Part shown: positions 1 through 7,097 of the stretch, piece by piece
Layout of the letters: each line of letters starts with the position of its first letter
Numbering within the stretch: position 1 is the stretch's first letter
Source: DASZTU01 sp035493835
GTDB taxonomy: Bacteria; Pseudomonadota; Alphaproteobacteria; Rhizobiales; Devosiaceae
Assembly (NCBI GenBank): GCA_035493835.1
Contig: DATJHO010000006.1
Location: 1-12,772, forward strand
DNA length: 12,772 nt
Direction of reading: 5' to 3'
The notes under the pieces: generated by a model
What the model was told of the DNA's origin: nothing
The model's database searches: none
The model's input: only the letters and a program-made list of their open reading frames with translations
Made by a program: the position numbers and the translations under genes

Positions 1-970
1 GGCGCAAGGCATCGAAGAGCACCGTGATCCCCGCGACCGAGCCAATGGCGGCCGGCACCACCGCGCCGTCGAAATCCGAGCCGATGCCGACGCGCCCTTC
101 GCCCAGCTTTTCGATCAGGCCGTCGAGATGGCGCACCAGCCACTCGACGCCCGTGTCGGCGCGCATCTGCCCGTCATCGCGCAGATAGGAGGTCGCAAAG
201 TTCAGCCCAACAAAGCCGTCGCTGTCGCGGATGGCGTCGAGCTGGCGCGCAGTGAGGTTGCGAGGCGAGGCGGAGATGGCGTGAACGTTCGAATGGGTCG
301 CAATTAGCGGCGCATCCGAAAGCTCCGCCACATCCCAAAAGCCCTTCTCGTTCATGTGCGAGAGGTCGATCATGATCTTGAGCCGGTTGCATTCGCGCAC
401 GAGGCGCTTGCCGGCCTCGGTCAGCCCCGGGCCGATATCCGGAGAATTGGGAAATTGCATCGGCACGCCATGGCCGAAGGCATTGGGCCGGCTCCAGACC
501 GGCCCCAGCGAACGCAGGCCCGCCTGATACAGCACCTCGAGCAGGTCGAGGCTTTCGTCGATCGCGTCGACCCCTTCCATGTGCAGCACGACCGCGAGCT
601 GGTTGTTGGCGATTGCCGTGCGGATGTCGGCGACGCTCTTGCAGAGCACGATCCGCCCTTCCGAGGCGGCGATCAGCCGGAACAGCACTGCGATCTGCTC
701 CTTTGCCGCCGCCCATGCCTCTTCCGGTGGCAGCAGCGGCGGCAGGGCCACGTTCATGGCGCCCTGAGATGGGCCGAGATTGACCCTGGGGGAGGGCGAA
801 AAGACCGCAAAGAGGCCGCCGACAAAGTGACCTGTGCGGGCGCGCGGCAGGTCGATGTGGCCTTTTTCGCTGCCATTGAGGAAGTCGGCCAGCACGGTGT
901 CCGATTTGTCGCGCCAGAGCCTGAACAGGGCGTCGTTATGGCCGTCGAAATAGGGAATTGGGCTGCTCAT
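1..970 (-). CDS. Membrane dipeptidase, peptidase family M19 (C-terminus beyond window)
   Basis: Zinc-dependent hydrolase of the renal-dipeptidase family (M19), which cleaves dipeptides including some with a D-residue. I read it directly on the minus strand from ATG 970–968; it is open to the window edge, giving 323 codons without a stop. The family's metal ligands are all visible: H11 and D13 in DGHND, E132 in HMEG, H205 in DLSHMN, H226 in ATHSN, and D299 in GSDFDG. No signal peptide is seen, so the protein is probably cytoplasmic despite the family name. A Shine-Dalgarno GGAG lies 7 bases before the ATG (978–981). Family members are usually 330–400 residues, so only a short C-terminal part should be missing. 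It is divergent from rnd. The natural substrate cannot be read from sequence. Confidence 0.93.
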   Translation of the reverse strand, partial: MSSPIPYFDGHNDALFRLWRDKSDTVLADFLNGSEKGHIDLPRARTGHFVGGLFAVFSPSPRVNLGPSQGAMNVALPPLLPPEEAWAAAKEQIAVLFRLIAASEGRIVLCKSVADIRTAIANNQLAVVLHMEGVDAIDESLDLLEVLYQAGLRSLGPVWSRPNAFGHGVPMQFPNSPDIGPGLTEAGKRLVRECNRLKIMIDLSHMNEKGFWDVAELSDAPLIATHSNVHAISASPRNLTARQLDAIRDSDGFVGLNFATSYLRDDGQMRADTGVEWLVRHLDGLIEKLGEGRVGIGSDFDGAVVPAAIGSVAGITVLFDALR

Positions 971-1065
971 GCGGTGGCTCCGGCAGGATGTCGCAACGGG
1001 GTTCGGAACGCGCGGGCCTTTCCAACGCCGGGTTGGTGTGTCATCAACGGCGTGAATTCTGTCGT

Positions 1066-1103
1066 CGCGTGTTCGAACCGGAATGCTCACTTCTGAACAC
1101 GCG
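1066..1103. repeat. 9-bp perfect inverted repeat in the dipeptidase–rnd divergent region
   Basis: The arms CGCGTGTTC (1066–1074) and GAACACGCG (1095–1103) are perfectly complementary around 20 bases. Three more pairs form inside if one T is bulged. It lies 25 bases before the rnd start, within the 158-base gap (971–1128) between two divergent genes. It could be an operator or an mRNA hairpin in the rnd leader. I see no convincing promoter in the gap, and the role is open. Confidence 0.4.
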
Positions 1104-1128
1104 GGGCGCCAGCGAGCAAGGGGCGATC

Positions 1129-1758
1129 ATGACGATCCGGCTGCATCGGGGCGATCTGCCCGATCTTTCACGCTATGGCCGCGAGGTAGCCATCGACACC
1201 GAGACCATGGGCCTCAACCCGCTCCGGGACCGGCTCTGCGTCGTGCAGCTTTCGCCCGGTGACGGCAACGCCGACGTGGTGCAGATTCCGATGGATCTGG
1301 TCGAGGCGCCCAACCTCACCAAGCTCCTGACCGACCCGAACGTCACGAAAATCTTCCATTATGCACGCTTCGACGTCGCCGTCCTGAAGCAGCGGTTCGG
1401 CGTGGTAACCGGCCCGGTCTATTGCACCAAGATCGCGAGCAAGCTGGTGCGCACCTATACCGACCGGCACGGCCTCAAGGATCTGGTGCGCGAGCTGCTC
1501 AACATCGACATGTCCAAGCAGCAGCAGAGCTCGGACTGGGGCGCCGACAAGATTTCCGAGGCGCAGCTCGAATATGCCGCCTCCGACGTTCTTTACCTCC
1601 ACGACCTCAAGCGCCATCTCGACCGGATGCTGCGGCGCGAGGGCCGGGCCGAACTCGCGCAAAAATGCTTCGAGTTCCTGTCCACCCGCATCGAGCTCGA
1701 CCTGTTGGGCTGGGAGCAGGACGACATCTTTGCCCATAGCTGGAACCGCTCCGGCTGA
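1129..1758 (+). CDS. rnd: Ribonuclease D, short form (3'-5' exonuclease domain only)
   Basis: DEDDy-type 3'-5' exoribonuclease acting on RNA 3' ends, expected to be cytoplasmic. Of the 209 residues, the exonuclease motifs are: Exo I IDTET with D23 and E25; Exo II around HYARFD with D82; Exo III YAASD with Y149 and D153. E. coli RNase D is about 375 residues because it carries C-terminal HRDC domains; these are absent here, as in other short alphaproteobacterial forms. The frame is open upstream to 958, but the ATG at 1129 is preferred: AAGGGG (1118–1123) sits 5 bases before it and the homologous region starts there. The stop shares one base with the lptC start, so the two are probably translationally coupled. 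It leads the lipopolysaccharide-export cluster, with no evident functional link. Confidence 0.9.
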   Translation: MTIRLHRGDLPDLSRYGREVAIDTETMGLNPLRDRLCVVQLSPGDGNADVVQIPMDLVEAPNLTKLLTDPNVTKIFHYARFDVAVLKQRFGVVTGPVYCTKIASKLVRTYTDRHGLKDLVRELLNIDMSKQQQSSDWGADKISEAQLEYAASDVLYLHDLKRHLDRMLRREGRAELAQKCFEFLSTRIELDLLGWEQDDIFAHSWNRSG

Positions 1759-2408
1759 TGGCGGCGAGGACCGAAACGGCCGAGCGGCGCCTCGCCATCT
1801 ATGGGGCGCTGACGACCCGCAACCGGATCATCACCTGGCTCCGGTTCGGCCTGCCATTGCTCGGGGTGCTGGTTTTCCTGGGGTTTGTGCTGCAGATCTA
1901 CATTGCCAGCCTCGGCGCCAATTTCGCCATCGGCAGGATCCGCTTTTCGGGCGACGCGGTCATGGTCGATACACCCTCCTATTCGGGGGTGATGCCGGAC
2001 GGGGACGTCTACAAGATTTCGGCGGCCGGGGCGCAGGCCTCGATCGGCAACCTCAACGTGATCGACCTCCAGCGTCCGCTGCTCAAGCTGACCAAGCCCG
2101 ACGGCAGCCAGATGACCGCCGAGGCGGGAACGGCGGCGTTCGAAACCTTGGGACAGGTCGTGAGCGTGCCGGGCACGGCGGAAGTGAGTGATTCGCGCGG
2201 CAATTCCGGCGTGCTGCAGAACGTCGTCGTCAACCTGCCGAAACAGACCGTCATGGCCTCCGGCAAGGTGAGCATGACGCTGTCTGGCGGCATGAAGGTC
2301 ACCTCGGACAGCCTTGCCTATGACGCCAAGACCGACCACTGGGATTTTGGTCGGGCAACCGTTACCTTGCCCGTGGATTCGGAAGAGGACCCCGGAGATT
2401 CCCCATGA
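1758..2408 (+). CDS. lptC: LPS export protein LptC
   Basis: Bitopic inner-membrane protein of the Lpt bridge that passes lipopolysaccharide from the LptBFG transporter to periplasmic LptA. The 216 residues show a short cytoplasmic N-terminus, one hydrophobic segment at about 29–51, then a periplasmic beta-rich domain with the repeated strand pattern of the OstA/LptC fold. There is no signal-peptidase site, which fits a membrane anchor. The sequence is divergent, as is normal for alphaproteobacterial LptC, so the call rests on topology plus position between rnd and lptA–lptB. The start ATG uses the last base of the rnd stop (TGATG), and the stop overlaps the lptA start (ATGA). The acidic, proline-containing C-terminus (EEDPGDSP) looks disordered. 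Confidence 0.88.
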   Translation: MAARTETAERRLAIYGALTTRNRIITWLRFGLPLLGVLVFLGFVLQIYIASLGANFAIGRIRFSGDAVMVDTPSYSGVMPDGDVYKISAAGAQASIGNLNVIDLQRPLLKLTKPDGSQMTAEAGTAAFETLGQVVSVPGTAEVSDSRGNSGVLQNVVVNLPKQTVMASGKVSMTLSGGMKVTSDSLAYDAKTDHWDFGRATVTLPVDSEEDPGDSP

Positions 2409-2887
2409 TTCGTAGCCTGTTGATTGCGTCGGCGTTCCTTTTGGGCGCGCTGCCGGCGCTGGCTGCGAGTGCGGTGGCAGTGCCGACCCCGACCGGCAAG
2501 ATTTCCATCACTGGCGACAGTTTCGTGGTCGATGACGCCACGCACCAGGCGACCTTCACCGGCAGCGTCTTTGTCGATCATCCCGAGATCAAGGTGAACG
2601 CCGACAAGGTGGTGGCCTTCTACGGTCAGGGCGGGGCCAGCAACATCACCAATTTCGAGGCCACCGGCAACGTCAAGATCGTCACCAAGGACCAGACCGC
2701 GACCGGCGAAAAGGCGGTGTTCGATCCCAAGACGCACGTCTTGCGGCTCACCGGCAACGTAATCGTGGTGGGATCGACCGGGCGAGTACGCGCGCCGGAA
2801 CTGGTGGTGGACCTCAAGAAGAAGACATCGGAGTTTTCGTCCGGCAAGACAGGCGGCCGCGTCACCGGGGTATTCACCTCGCAATGA
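2405..2887 (+). CDS. lptA: LPS transport periplasmic protein LptA
   Basis: Periplasmic protein that polymerises between LptC and the outer-membrane LptD/E complex to carry lipopolysaccharide. The 160 residues start with a signal peptide (hydrophobic core about 4–16; likely cleavage after ALA near residue 20), then an OstA/LptA-type domain (about 32–150) of repeated short beta strands, with motifs such as ATFTGSV, FEATGNVKI and LRLTGNV. The length is close to the usual LptA size. It overlaps lptC upstream and lptB downstream by ATGA, an arrangement expected for equimolar subunits. The C-terminus (KTGGRVTGVFTSQ) is short and has no second domain. Confidence 0.92.
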   Translation: MIRSLLIASAFLLGALPALAASAVAVPTPTGKISITGDSFVVDDATHQATFTGSVFVDHPEIKVNADKVVAFYGQGGASNITNFEATGNVKIVTKDQTATGEKAVFDPKTHVLRLTGNVIVVGSTGRVRAPELVVDLKKKTSEFSSGKTGGRVTGVFTSQ

Positions 2888-3642
2888 ACGCCGAACCGCC
2901 CCATCCCCGGGTCGACCAGACCGGATGGCTGGTGGCCCACGGGCTCGCCAAGAGTTTTGGCAAGCTGACGGTGGTCCGCAATGTGGGCCTCGCCGTGCGG
3001 CGCGGCGAGGCGGTGGGGCTGCTCGGCCCCAATGGGGCGGGCAAGACTACGGTCTTCACCATGATCATGGGCCTCGTGAAGCCCGACAAGGGCGATATCC
3101 GGCTCGACGGGAACGTCATCACGCATCTGCCGATGTTCCAGCGCGGCCGCCTCGGCATCGGCTATCTGCCGCAGGAGCCTTCAATCTTTCGCGGCCTGTC
3201 GGTGAAGGGCAACATCCTCGCCGTGCTCGAGGGCCACGTGCGCTCGCGCCGCGAGCGGCAGGAGCGGCTCGATTCCCTGCTCGAGGAATTTTCCATCACC
3301 CATCTGCGCGACGCCAAGGCGACCGCGCTTTCGGGCGGTGAACGGCGGCGCGTGGAAATCGCCCGCGCGCTGGCCGCCGACCCCATCTTCATGCTGCTTG
3401 ACGAACCCTTCGCCGGCGTTGATCCGATCGCCGTCGCCGAGGTCAAGCTTTTGGTCAAGCAACTAACTCAGCGTGGCATCGGCGTCCTCATCACCGACCA
3501 TTCGGTGCGCGAAACGCTGAGCCTCGTCGACCGCGCCTACCTGATCCATGGCGGCACGGTGATGATCCAGGGCAAGCCCGAAGTCATCATGGCCGATCCC
3601 GATGCGCGGCGAGTGTATCTGGGCGAAAGTTTTTCCATGTAG
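2884..3642 (+). CDS. lptB: LPS export ABC transporter ATP-binding protein LptB
   Basis: Cytoplasmic ATPase that drives extraction of lipopolysaccharide through LptF/LptG (not in this window). All nucleotide-binding motifs are intact in 252 residues: Walker A GPNGAGKTT (48–56), Q-loop Q97 in LPQEPSIFRGLSV, signature LSGGERRRVEIARAL from 149, Walker B FMLLDE (169–174) with catalytic E174, D-loop region VDP, and switch H206 in ITDHSV. The sequence around the Q-loop and FAGVDPIAV is characteristic of LptB rather than of other ABC proteins. A 12-residue N-terminal extension, rich in proline, precedes the domain. The ATG overlaps the lptA stop. A palindromic repeat begins about 50 bases after the stop and may end the transcript. 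Confidence 0.96.
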   Translation: MNAEPPHPRVDQTGWLVAHGLAKSFGKLTVVRNVGLAVRRGEAVGLLGPNGAGKTTVFTMIMGLVKPDKGDIRLDGNVITHLPMFQRGRLGIGYLPQEPSIFRGLSVKGNILAVLEGHVRSRRERQERLDSLLEEFSITHLRDAKATALSGGERRRVEIARALAADPIFMLLDEPFAGVDPIAVAEVKLLVKQLTQRGIGVLITDHSVRETLSLVDRAYLIHGGTVMIQGKPEVIMADPDARRVYLGESFSM

Positions 3643-3693
3643 GCGGGGTGCTGCTATCGCTGCGTCGGCATTCGGACGCGTCCCGTGCCACAT

Positions 3694-3794
3694 CGTCATC
3701 CCGGGCTTGACCCGGGGACCCATGCAGCCTTGCCAGTAGCTAGGGTGGAATTGGCGAGGCATCATGGGTGGCCGGGTCAAGCCCGGCCATGACG
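3694..3794. repeat. Large inverted repeat, dispersed palindromic type
   Basis: The left arm (3694–3724, from CGTCATCCCGGGCTTGACCC) and the right arm (3763–3794, ending GGTCAAGCCCGGCCATGACG) are nearly complementary, with a few mismatches and one indel, around a 38-base centre. The motif around GTCAAGCCCGG is familiar from multicopy intergenic palindromes in Hyphomicrobiales; that is knowledge of the group, not something one copy can prove. Lying just after lptB, it could form a strong hairpin in RNA and act as a terminator or stabiliser of the lpt transcript. Confidence 0.75.
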
Positions 3795-3849
3795 ACAGAA
3801 GCGCGGGGAATGCTTCAACTCAACGGGATCGCGCTCTTGCAGCGGCTCC

Positions 3850-3932
3850 GGCCCCCTCACTAGCTTTGATCGCAAGGCGGCGCCGCGAGTCTCCCCCCTT
3901 GTGGGGAGGGGAGCGGCAGGGTGAGGGTGGCC
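3850..3932. repeat. Second palindromic intergenic repeat (CTCCCC…GGGGAG type)
   Basis: The outer arms GGCCCCCTCAC (3850–3860) and GTGAGGGTGGCC (3921–3932) are complementary apart from one extra base. An internal hairpin is formed by CTCCCCCC / GGGGAGGGGAG around TTGT (about 3891–3912). This composition matches a common class of intergenic repeat in Hyphomicrobiales. It is unrelated in sequence to the neighbouring repeat at 3694–3794. Confidence 0.6.
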
Positions 3933-3986
3933 AAGTTCCCGTGCTTCATGGTCATTCATTAGCTCCGCCCAGCGTCAAATTCCCGC

Positions 3987-4002
3987 TGGCACAAAACTTG
4001 TA
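3987..4002 (+). promoter_or_regulatory. Candidate sigma-54 promoter upstream of rpoN
   Basis: TGGCAC (3987–3992), five bases, then TTGTA (3998–4002). The sigma-54 consensus is TGGCAC-N5-TTGCW. The GG element and the GT that stands in the place of the invariant-like GC are 12 bases apart, exactly the -24/-12 spacing. The only deviation is T for C in the -12 element. It would start transcription near 4012–4014, about 95 bases before the rpoN ATG. Self-regulation of rpoN is known in some rhizobia. I see no clear upstream activator site. Confidence 0.55.
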
Positions 4003-4051
4003 TGCCGCCCGAAAATGCGGCATGAGTCTTCTCGCGAGTGCACTACCGAAG

Positions 4052-4094
4052 CCGTTCGGGAGGTGTTGCGAAGCCGGTTTTGCCGGCCGAACGG
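4052..4094 (+). promoter_or_regulatory. Structured leader before rpoN
   Basis: CCGTTCGG (4052–4059) is perfectly complementary to CCGAACGG (4087–4094), and inside it CCGG (4074–4077) pairs with CCGG (4083–4086) around TTTTG. The outer 3' arm covers the first two bases of the rpoN Shine-Dalgarno GGGAG (4093–4097), so the fold could limit ribosome access. The SD lies 11 bases before the ATG, longer than usual, which fits modest translation. A role is inference. Confidence 0.4.
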
Positions 4095-4108
4095 GAGACT
4101 GATTTGCA

Positions 4109-5626
4109 ATGGCGTTGGCGCCCAGGATCGAGGTCCGGCAGTCACAAAGCCTGACCCTTACGCCACAATTGATGCAGTCGATCCGGCTGCTGCAACTGAG
4201 TCATCTCGAACTCGATGCCTTCATCGATACCGAACTGCTGCGCAATCCCCTGCTGGAGCGGGAGGAGGGCGAGCGCGATCTTCCCGGTGAGGCCGACCAG
4301 CAGGCCGAGCCCACTGAAATCGCGGCCGACGCCCACCAGGACACCCTTGCCCTGACCGAGCGCGTCGAATCGGCCGCTGACATCGCCGACAGCTACGACA
4401 CCGATGTCGAAAGCGTGTTTCCCGAGCAGAGCGGGCAAGATGCGGGCGGCGATGCCCCCACCAACTGGACCGAACGTCACGGGGGGAACGCCGATGGCGC
4501 CCCCGACCTTGACCAGTTCACGGCGGCGCGGCCGCGGCTTTCCGACCACCTCGAGCAGCAGATCGGGTTCATCCTCGCCGATCCGGCCGAGCGGCTGGTC
4601 GCGCGCTATCTCATCGACGGGCTCAACGAGGCCGGCTATCTCACCGCCGAGCTCGGCGGCATCGCCGAACAACTCGGCGCCCCGCTCGAACTGGTCAAAA
4701 GCGTGCTGGGCCGCATCCAGGGTTGCGATCCGATCGGGGTTTTCGCCCGCGATGTGCCGGAATGCCTCGCGCTGCAATTGCGCGAAAAGGATCGGCTCGA
4801 TCCGATGATGAGCCGGCTGCTGCAGCATCTCGACCTGCTCGCTGGGCACGACCTCGCAGCTCTCTGCCGGCAGGTCGGCTGCGATCGCGACGATCTCGCC
4901 GACATGCTGGCCGAAATCCGCCAACTCGACCCGCGGCCCGGGCTCGCCTTCGACGCCGGTCCCATCGAGGCGATCGTGCCGGATGTTTTCGTGCGGCACG
5001 GCCCGGGCGAGGAATGGGGGATCGAACTCAACACCGAGATCCTGCCGCGGGTGCTGGTCAACCGCACCTACTACGCCTCGGTGACGAAAAAGACCCGCGA
5101 CGCGGCCGAAAAGAGCTTTCTGACCGATTGCCTCGCCAGCGCCAACTGGCTGACCAAAAGCCTCGACCAGCGGGCGCAGACCATTCTCAAGGTCGCGGCG
5201 GAAATCGTGCAGCAGCAGGAGAATTTTCTCCGCCACGGCATTACCCACCTGAAGCCGATGACGCTGAAGATGGTCGCCGAGGCCATCGAGATGCACGAAT
5301 CAACCGTCTCCCGCGTCACGTCCAACAAGTACATGGCGACGCCCCGCGGGCTGTTCGAGATGAAATATTTCTTCACCACCGCGCTCGGCTCGATGACCGG
5401 CGGTGGCGACCATTCCGCCGAAACCGTCCGCCACCGCATCCGGCAGCTCATTGACCTCGAATCGCCCAGCGAGATTCTTTCGGACGATACCATCGCCGAA
5501 CTGCTGCAAAAGGAGCAGGGGGTGGACGTGGCGCGGCGCACCGTCGCCAAGTACCGCGAGGGCATGAACATCCCCTCCTCGGTGGTGCGCCGGCGCCAGA
5601 AGCGGCAAATGGCGGGGGCGCGGTAG
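4109..5626 (+). CDS. rpoN: RNA polymerase sigma-54 factor
   Basis: Alternative sigma factor that binds -24/-12 promoters and needs an AAA+ enhancer-binding protein to open them; it controls nitrogen assimilation and other functions. The 505 residues show region I (about 1–50, with QSQSLTLTPQLMQSIRLLQL and its Gln/Leu pattern, the activator-response region), an acidic variable linker (about 52–135), the core-binding region (about 140–330), a helix-turn-helix in LKMVAEAIEMHESTVSRVTSNKY (about 386–410), and the RpoN box ARRTVAKYRE (475–484) that reads the -24 element. All parts are intact and the length is typical. It ends with a basic tail. The spacing to lptB (466 bases) and the promoter-like site upstream suggest its own transcription. 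The downstream hpf and ptsN are its usual neighbours in many proteobacteria. Confidence 0.98.
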   Translation: MALAPRIEVRQSQSLTLTPQLMQSIRLLQLSHLELDAFIDTELLRNPLLEREEGERDLPGEADQQAEPTEIAADAHQDTLALTERVESAADIADSYDTDVESVFPEQSGQDAGGDAPTNWTERHGGNADGAPDLDQFTAARPRLSDHLEQQIGFILADPAERLVARYLIDGLNEAGYLTAELGGIAEQLGAPLELVKSVLGRIQGCDPIGVFARDVPECLALQLREKDRLDPMMSRLLQHLDLLAGHDLAALCRQVGCDRDDLADMLAEIRQLDPRPGLAFDAGPIEAIVPDVFVRHGPGEEWGIELNTEILPRVLVNRTYYASVTKKTRDAAEKSFLTDCLASANWLTKSLDQRAQTILKVAAEIVQQQENFLRHGITHLKPMTLKMVAEAIEMHESTVSRVTSNKYMATPRGLFEMKYFFTTALGSMTGGGDHSAETVRHRIRQLIDLESPSEILSDDTIAELLQKEQGVDVARRTVAKYREGMNIPSSVVRRRQKRQMAGAR

Positions 5627-5661
5627 GGCCCGGACCTGCCGCCGCCCCCTCTTCTGCCTTT

Positions 5662-5723
5662 TCCCGCAAGGGGAGAAGGAAGAAGCGGGAGCCTCGCCAC
5701 AAGTCCCTTCTCCCCTTGCGGGA
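5662..5723. repeat. 18-bp perfect inverted repeat downstream of rpoN
   Basis: The left arm TCCCGCAAGGGGAGAAGG (5662–5679) is the exact reverse complement of 5706–5723, with 26 bases between. Each arm is itself partly palindromic (CCCGCAAGGGG). This is a third repeat family in the window, again resembling dispersed Hyphomicrobiales palindromes. As RNA it would make a strong hairpin on either strand, so it could also terminate rpoN transcription, although no long T-run follows. Confidence 0.75.
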
Positions 5724-5846
5724 GAAAGTGCCGGCAGGCGGATGAGAAGTGTTACCACAGGCCCCCCCGCCTTGCCGCGCGAAAATCTATTCCCCTGCAA
5801 CTGCCATGTCATCGGTGAATTGACCATATGAGAGGAGCCTGACGCA

Positions 5847-5875
5847 TTGCCTGATGAATTCGGGCGGCGTTAGAC
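5847..5875 (+). promoter_or_regulatory. Weak candidate housekeeping promoter for hpf
   Basis: TTGCCT (5847–5852) and TTAGAC (5870–5875) are separated by 17 bases and loosely match -35/-10 elements. Transcription would start near 5882, about 65 bases before hpf. Immediately after lies GACGGG-TTG-CCCGTC followed by TTT (5883–5900), a 6-bp hairpin that could be a leader structure. Both are weak calls in GC-rich DNA. Confidence 0.25.
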
Positions 5876-5946
5876 TCGGCTCGACGGGTTGCCCGTCTTT
5901 GGGGCGGCTGCTCGTCTTACGGCGTAACAAGCTTAAGAGGAATGCC

Positions 5947-6516
5947 ATGACCCTGCGTGTATCCGGCAAGAACTTGGATGTGGGCGAGGCGCTGCGCAGC
6001 AAGGCGGTGCAGCACTTCAACAGCGTGGTCGGAAAGTACTTCGATGGCGGCTATGAGGGGCACTTGACCCTCGAGCACGAAGGTTCCGGTTTCCAGGCCG
6101 TATGCATGATTCATCTCGACACCGGGGCGATGCTGCAATCCAATGCCTATGGCGGCGATGCGGTATCGGCCTACGAGATCATGGCCGAGCACATCGAAAA
6201 GCGCCTGCGCCGCTACAATCGCAAGCTCAGGTCACACCGCCGGCATGGCGACGAGGAGAACGGGGCAGCCACCGCCTATGTGCTTGCCGCCGAGGAGGAC
6301 CTCACCGAGCTCGAGGAGGATTATTCGCCCCCGGTGATCGCCGAAACAGCCTCGATGCTCCGCCGCATGAGCGTGGAAGAGGCCGTCATGGAGCTCGATC
6401 TGCTGCAGGGTGATGTGGTGGTTTTCCGCCACGCTGGACATGGTGGGCTGAATGTGGTTTATCGCCGCGCTGACGGCAATATCGGTTGGATCGACCCAGC
6501 CTTGAGCGCAAACTAG
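5947..6516 (+). CDS. hpf: Ribosome hibernation promoting factor, long form (HPF/RaiA family)
   Basis: Binds the 30S decoding region and, in the long form, joins two 70S ribosomes into inactive 100S dimers in stationary phase or starvation. The 189 residues contain the N-terminal S30AE domain (1 to about 100: MTLRVSGKNLDVGEALRSKA … HIEKRLRRYNRKLRSHRR), an acidic linker (about 102–127), and the C-terminal dimerisation domain (about 128–185, with SVEEAVMELDLLQGDVVVFRHA and GNIGWIDP). The frame continues upstream to an ATG at 5854, but ATG 5947 is chosen because AAGAGG (5935–5940) precedes it by 6 bases and the S30AE domain begins there. Its place between rpoN and ptsN is the one from which the old name 'sigma-54 modulation protein' arose. 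Confidence 0.95.
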   Translation: MTLRVSGKNLDVGEALRSKAVQHFNSVVGKYFDGGYEGHLTLEHEGSGFQAVCMIHLDTGAMLQSNAYGGDAVSAYEIMAEHIEKRLRRYNRKLRSHRRHGDEENGAATAYVLAAEEDLTELEEDYSPPVIAETASMLRRMSVEEAVMELDLLQGDVVVFRHAGHGGLNVVYRRADGNIGWIDPALSAN

Positions 6517-6564
6517 GGCGCACCCAGAAACCACAGCTTCCGCCACATCTGACAGGGTTCTTTT

Positions 6565-7032
6565 ATGGAACTGGCCGATATCCTCTCGGAGGAATCCGTT
6601 CTTGCCTACGATAAGGTAAGAGACAAAGCCGGGCTGCTCGAAATACTTGCGAATCAGGCCGCCAAAATTAGCGAGCAGGATCCGCAGGCTATTCTGGAAG
6701 CCCTGACAGCGCGGGAGGCCTTGGGTTCAACCGGGCTGGGCAACGGCATCGCCATTCCGCATGGCAAGCTGCCCGGCCTCAAAAAGGTGATCGCGGTCTT
6801 CGCCAGGCTGGCCCAGCCGGTCGAATTCGATTCGGTCGACGACCAGCCGGTGGATCTCGCCTTCATGCTGCTGGCGCCCACTGGCGCCGGCGCCGACCAC
6901 CTCAAGGCGCTGGCCCGGGTAGCGCGGCTGCTGCGAACTGATACGCTGGTCGAAGCGCTGCGCTCGGCCGATGACCCGGCAAAGCTCTATAGCCTGCTCA
7001 CCGCCGCCGTCCCCTCGCAAAACGCTGCCTGA
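6565..7032 (+). CDS. ptsN: Nitrogen-regulatory PTS protein EIIA-Ntr
   Basis: Phosphorylatable regulator of the nitrogen PTS (EI-Ntr–NPr–EIIA-Ntr), a cytoplasmic chain that transmits signals rather than importing sugar. EIIA-Ntr is known in other bacteria to affect potassium transport and stress responses. The 155 residues form one PTS EIIA type-2 domain; the phosphorylated histidine is H66 in GNGIAIPHGKLPG. The length is standard. AGGG (6554–6557) lies 7 bases before the ATG. It follows hpf by 48 bases without a visible terminator, so the two are probably co-transcribed. Its partners (ptsP, ptsO) are not in the window. Confidence 0.96.
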   Translation: MELADILSEESVLAYDKVRDKAGLLEILANQAAKISEQDPQAILEALTAREALGSTGLGNGIAIPHGKLPGLKKVIAVFARLAQPVEFDSVDDQPVDLAFMLLAPTGAGADHLKALARVARLLRTDTLVEALRSADDPAKLYSLLTAAVPSQNAA

Positions 7033-7097
7033 GCACGCGGCGGGCGGAATGGATCACGGTCTGTGTCATCGTGGGCTTGCCGGTACGCTATGAAACA

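Larger units (their letters stand above)
3643..4108. other. Intergenic region lptB–rpoN with repeats and the rpoN control region
   Basis: This 466-base gap has no credible gene: the frames crossing it translate repeat sequence. It holds two unrelated palindromic repeats (3694–3794 and 3850–3932), then a sigma-54-like promoter (3987–4002) and a structured leader (4052–4094) just before rpoN. The left half is thus repeat-derived or terminator-like, and the right half is regulatory. Confidence 0.8.
5627..5946. other. Intergenic region rpoN–hpf
   Basis: This 320-base gap has no supported gene. It holds an 18-bp inverted repeat (5662–5723) close behind rpoN, then about 120 bases where I recognise nothing, then a weak promoter match and a small hairpin shortly before hpf. 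The presence of these elements suggests that hpf–ptsN are transcribed separately from rpoN. Confidence 0.7.

Noticed and set aside
174..716. 180-codon open frame on the minus strand
   Set aside because: It is an off-frame reading of the dipeptidase gene, whose true frame shows all M19 metal ligands and continues off the window edge. The plus-strand frame 356–1096 is rejected for the same reason.
3764..4102. Open frame in the lptB–rpoN gap
   Set aside because: It translates the two palindromic repeats and the rpoN promoter region; it has no plausible ribosome site and no family resemblance.
4142..5296. 384-codon open frame antisense to rpoN
   Set aside because: The rpoN frame on the other strand has intact family motifs along its full length. 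The antisense product has no recognisable domain and is a usual consequence of GC-rich codon use.
5873..5893. Sigma-54-like site (CGGCTC…TTGCC) before hpf
   Set aside because: The GG and GC elements are one base too far apart and the -24 element is poor, so it does not fit the strict spacing.
5854..5946. Longer hpf start with 31 extra residues
   Set aside because: The added residues match nothing in HPF proteins, and a good SD sits before the ATG at 5947.
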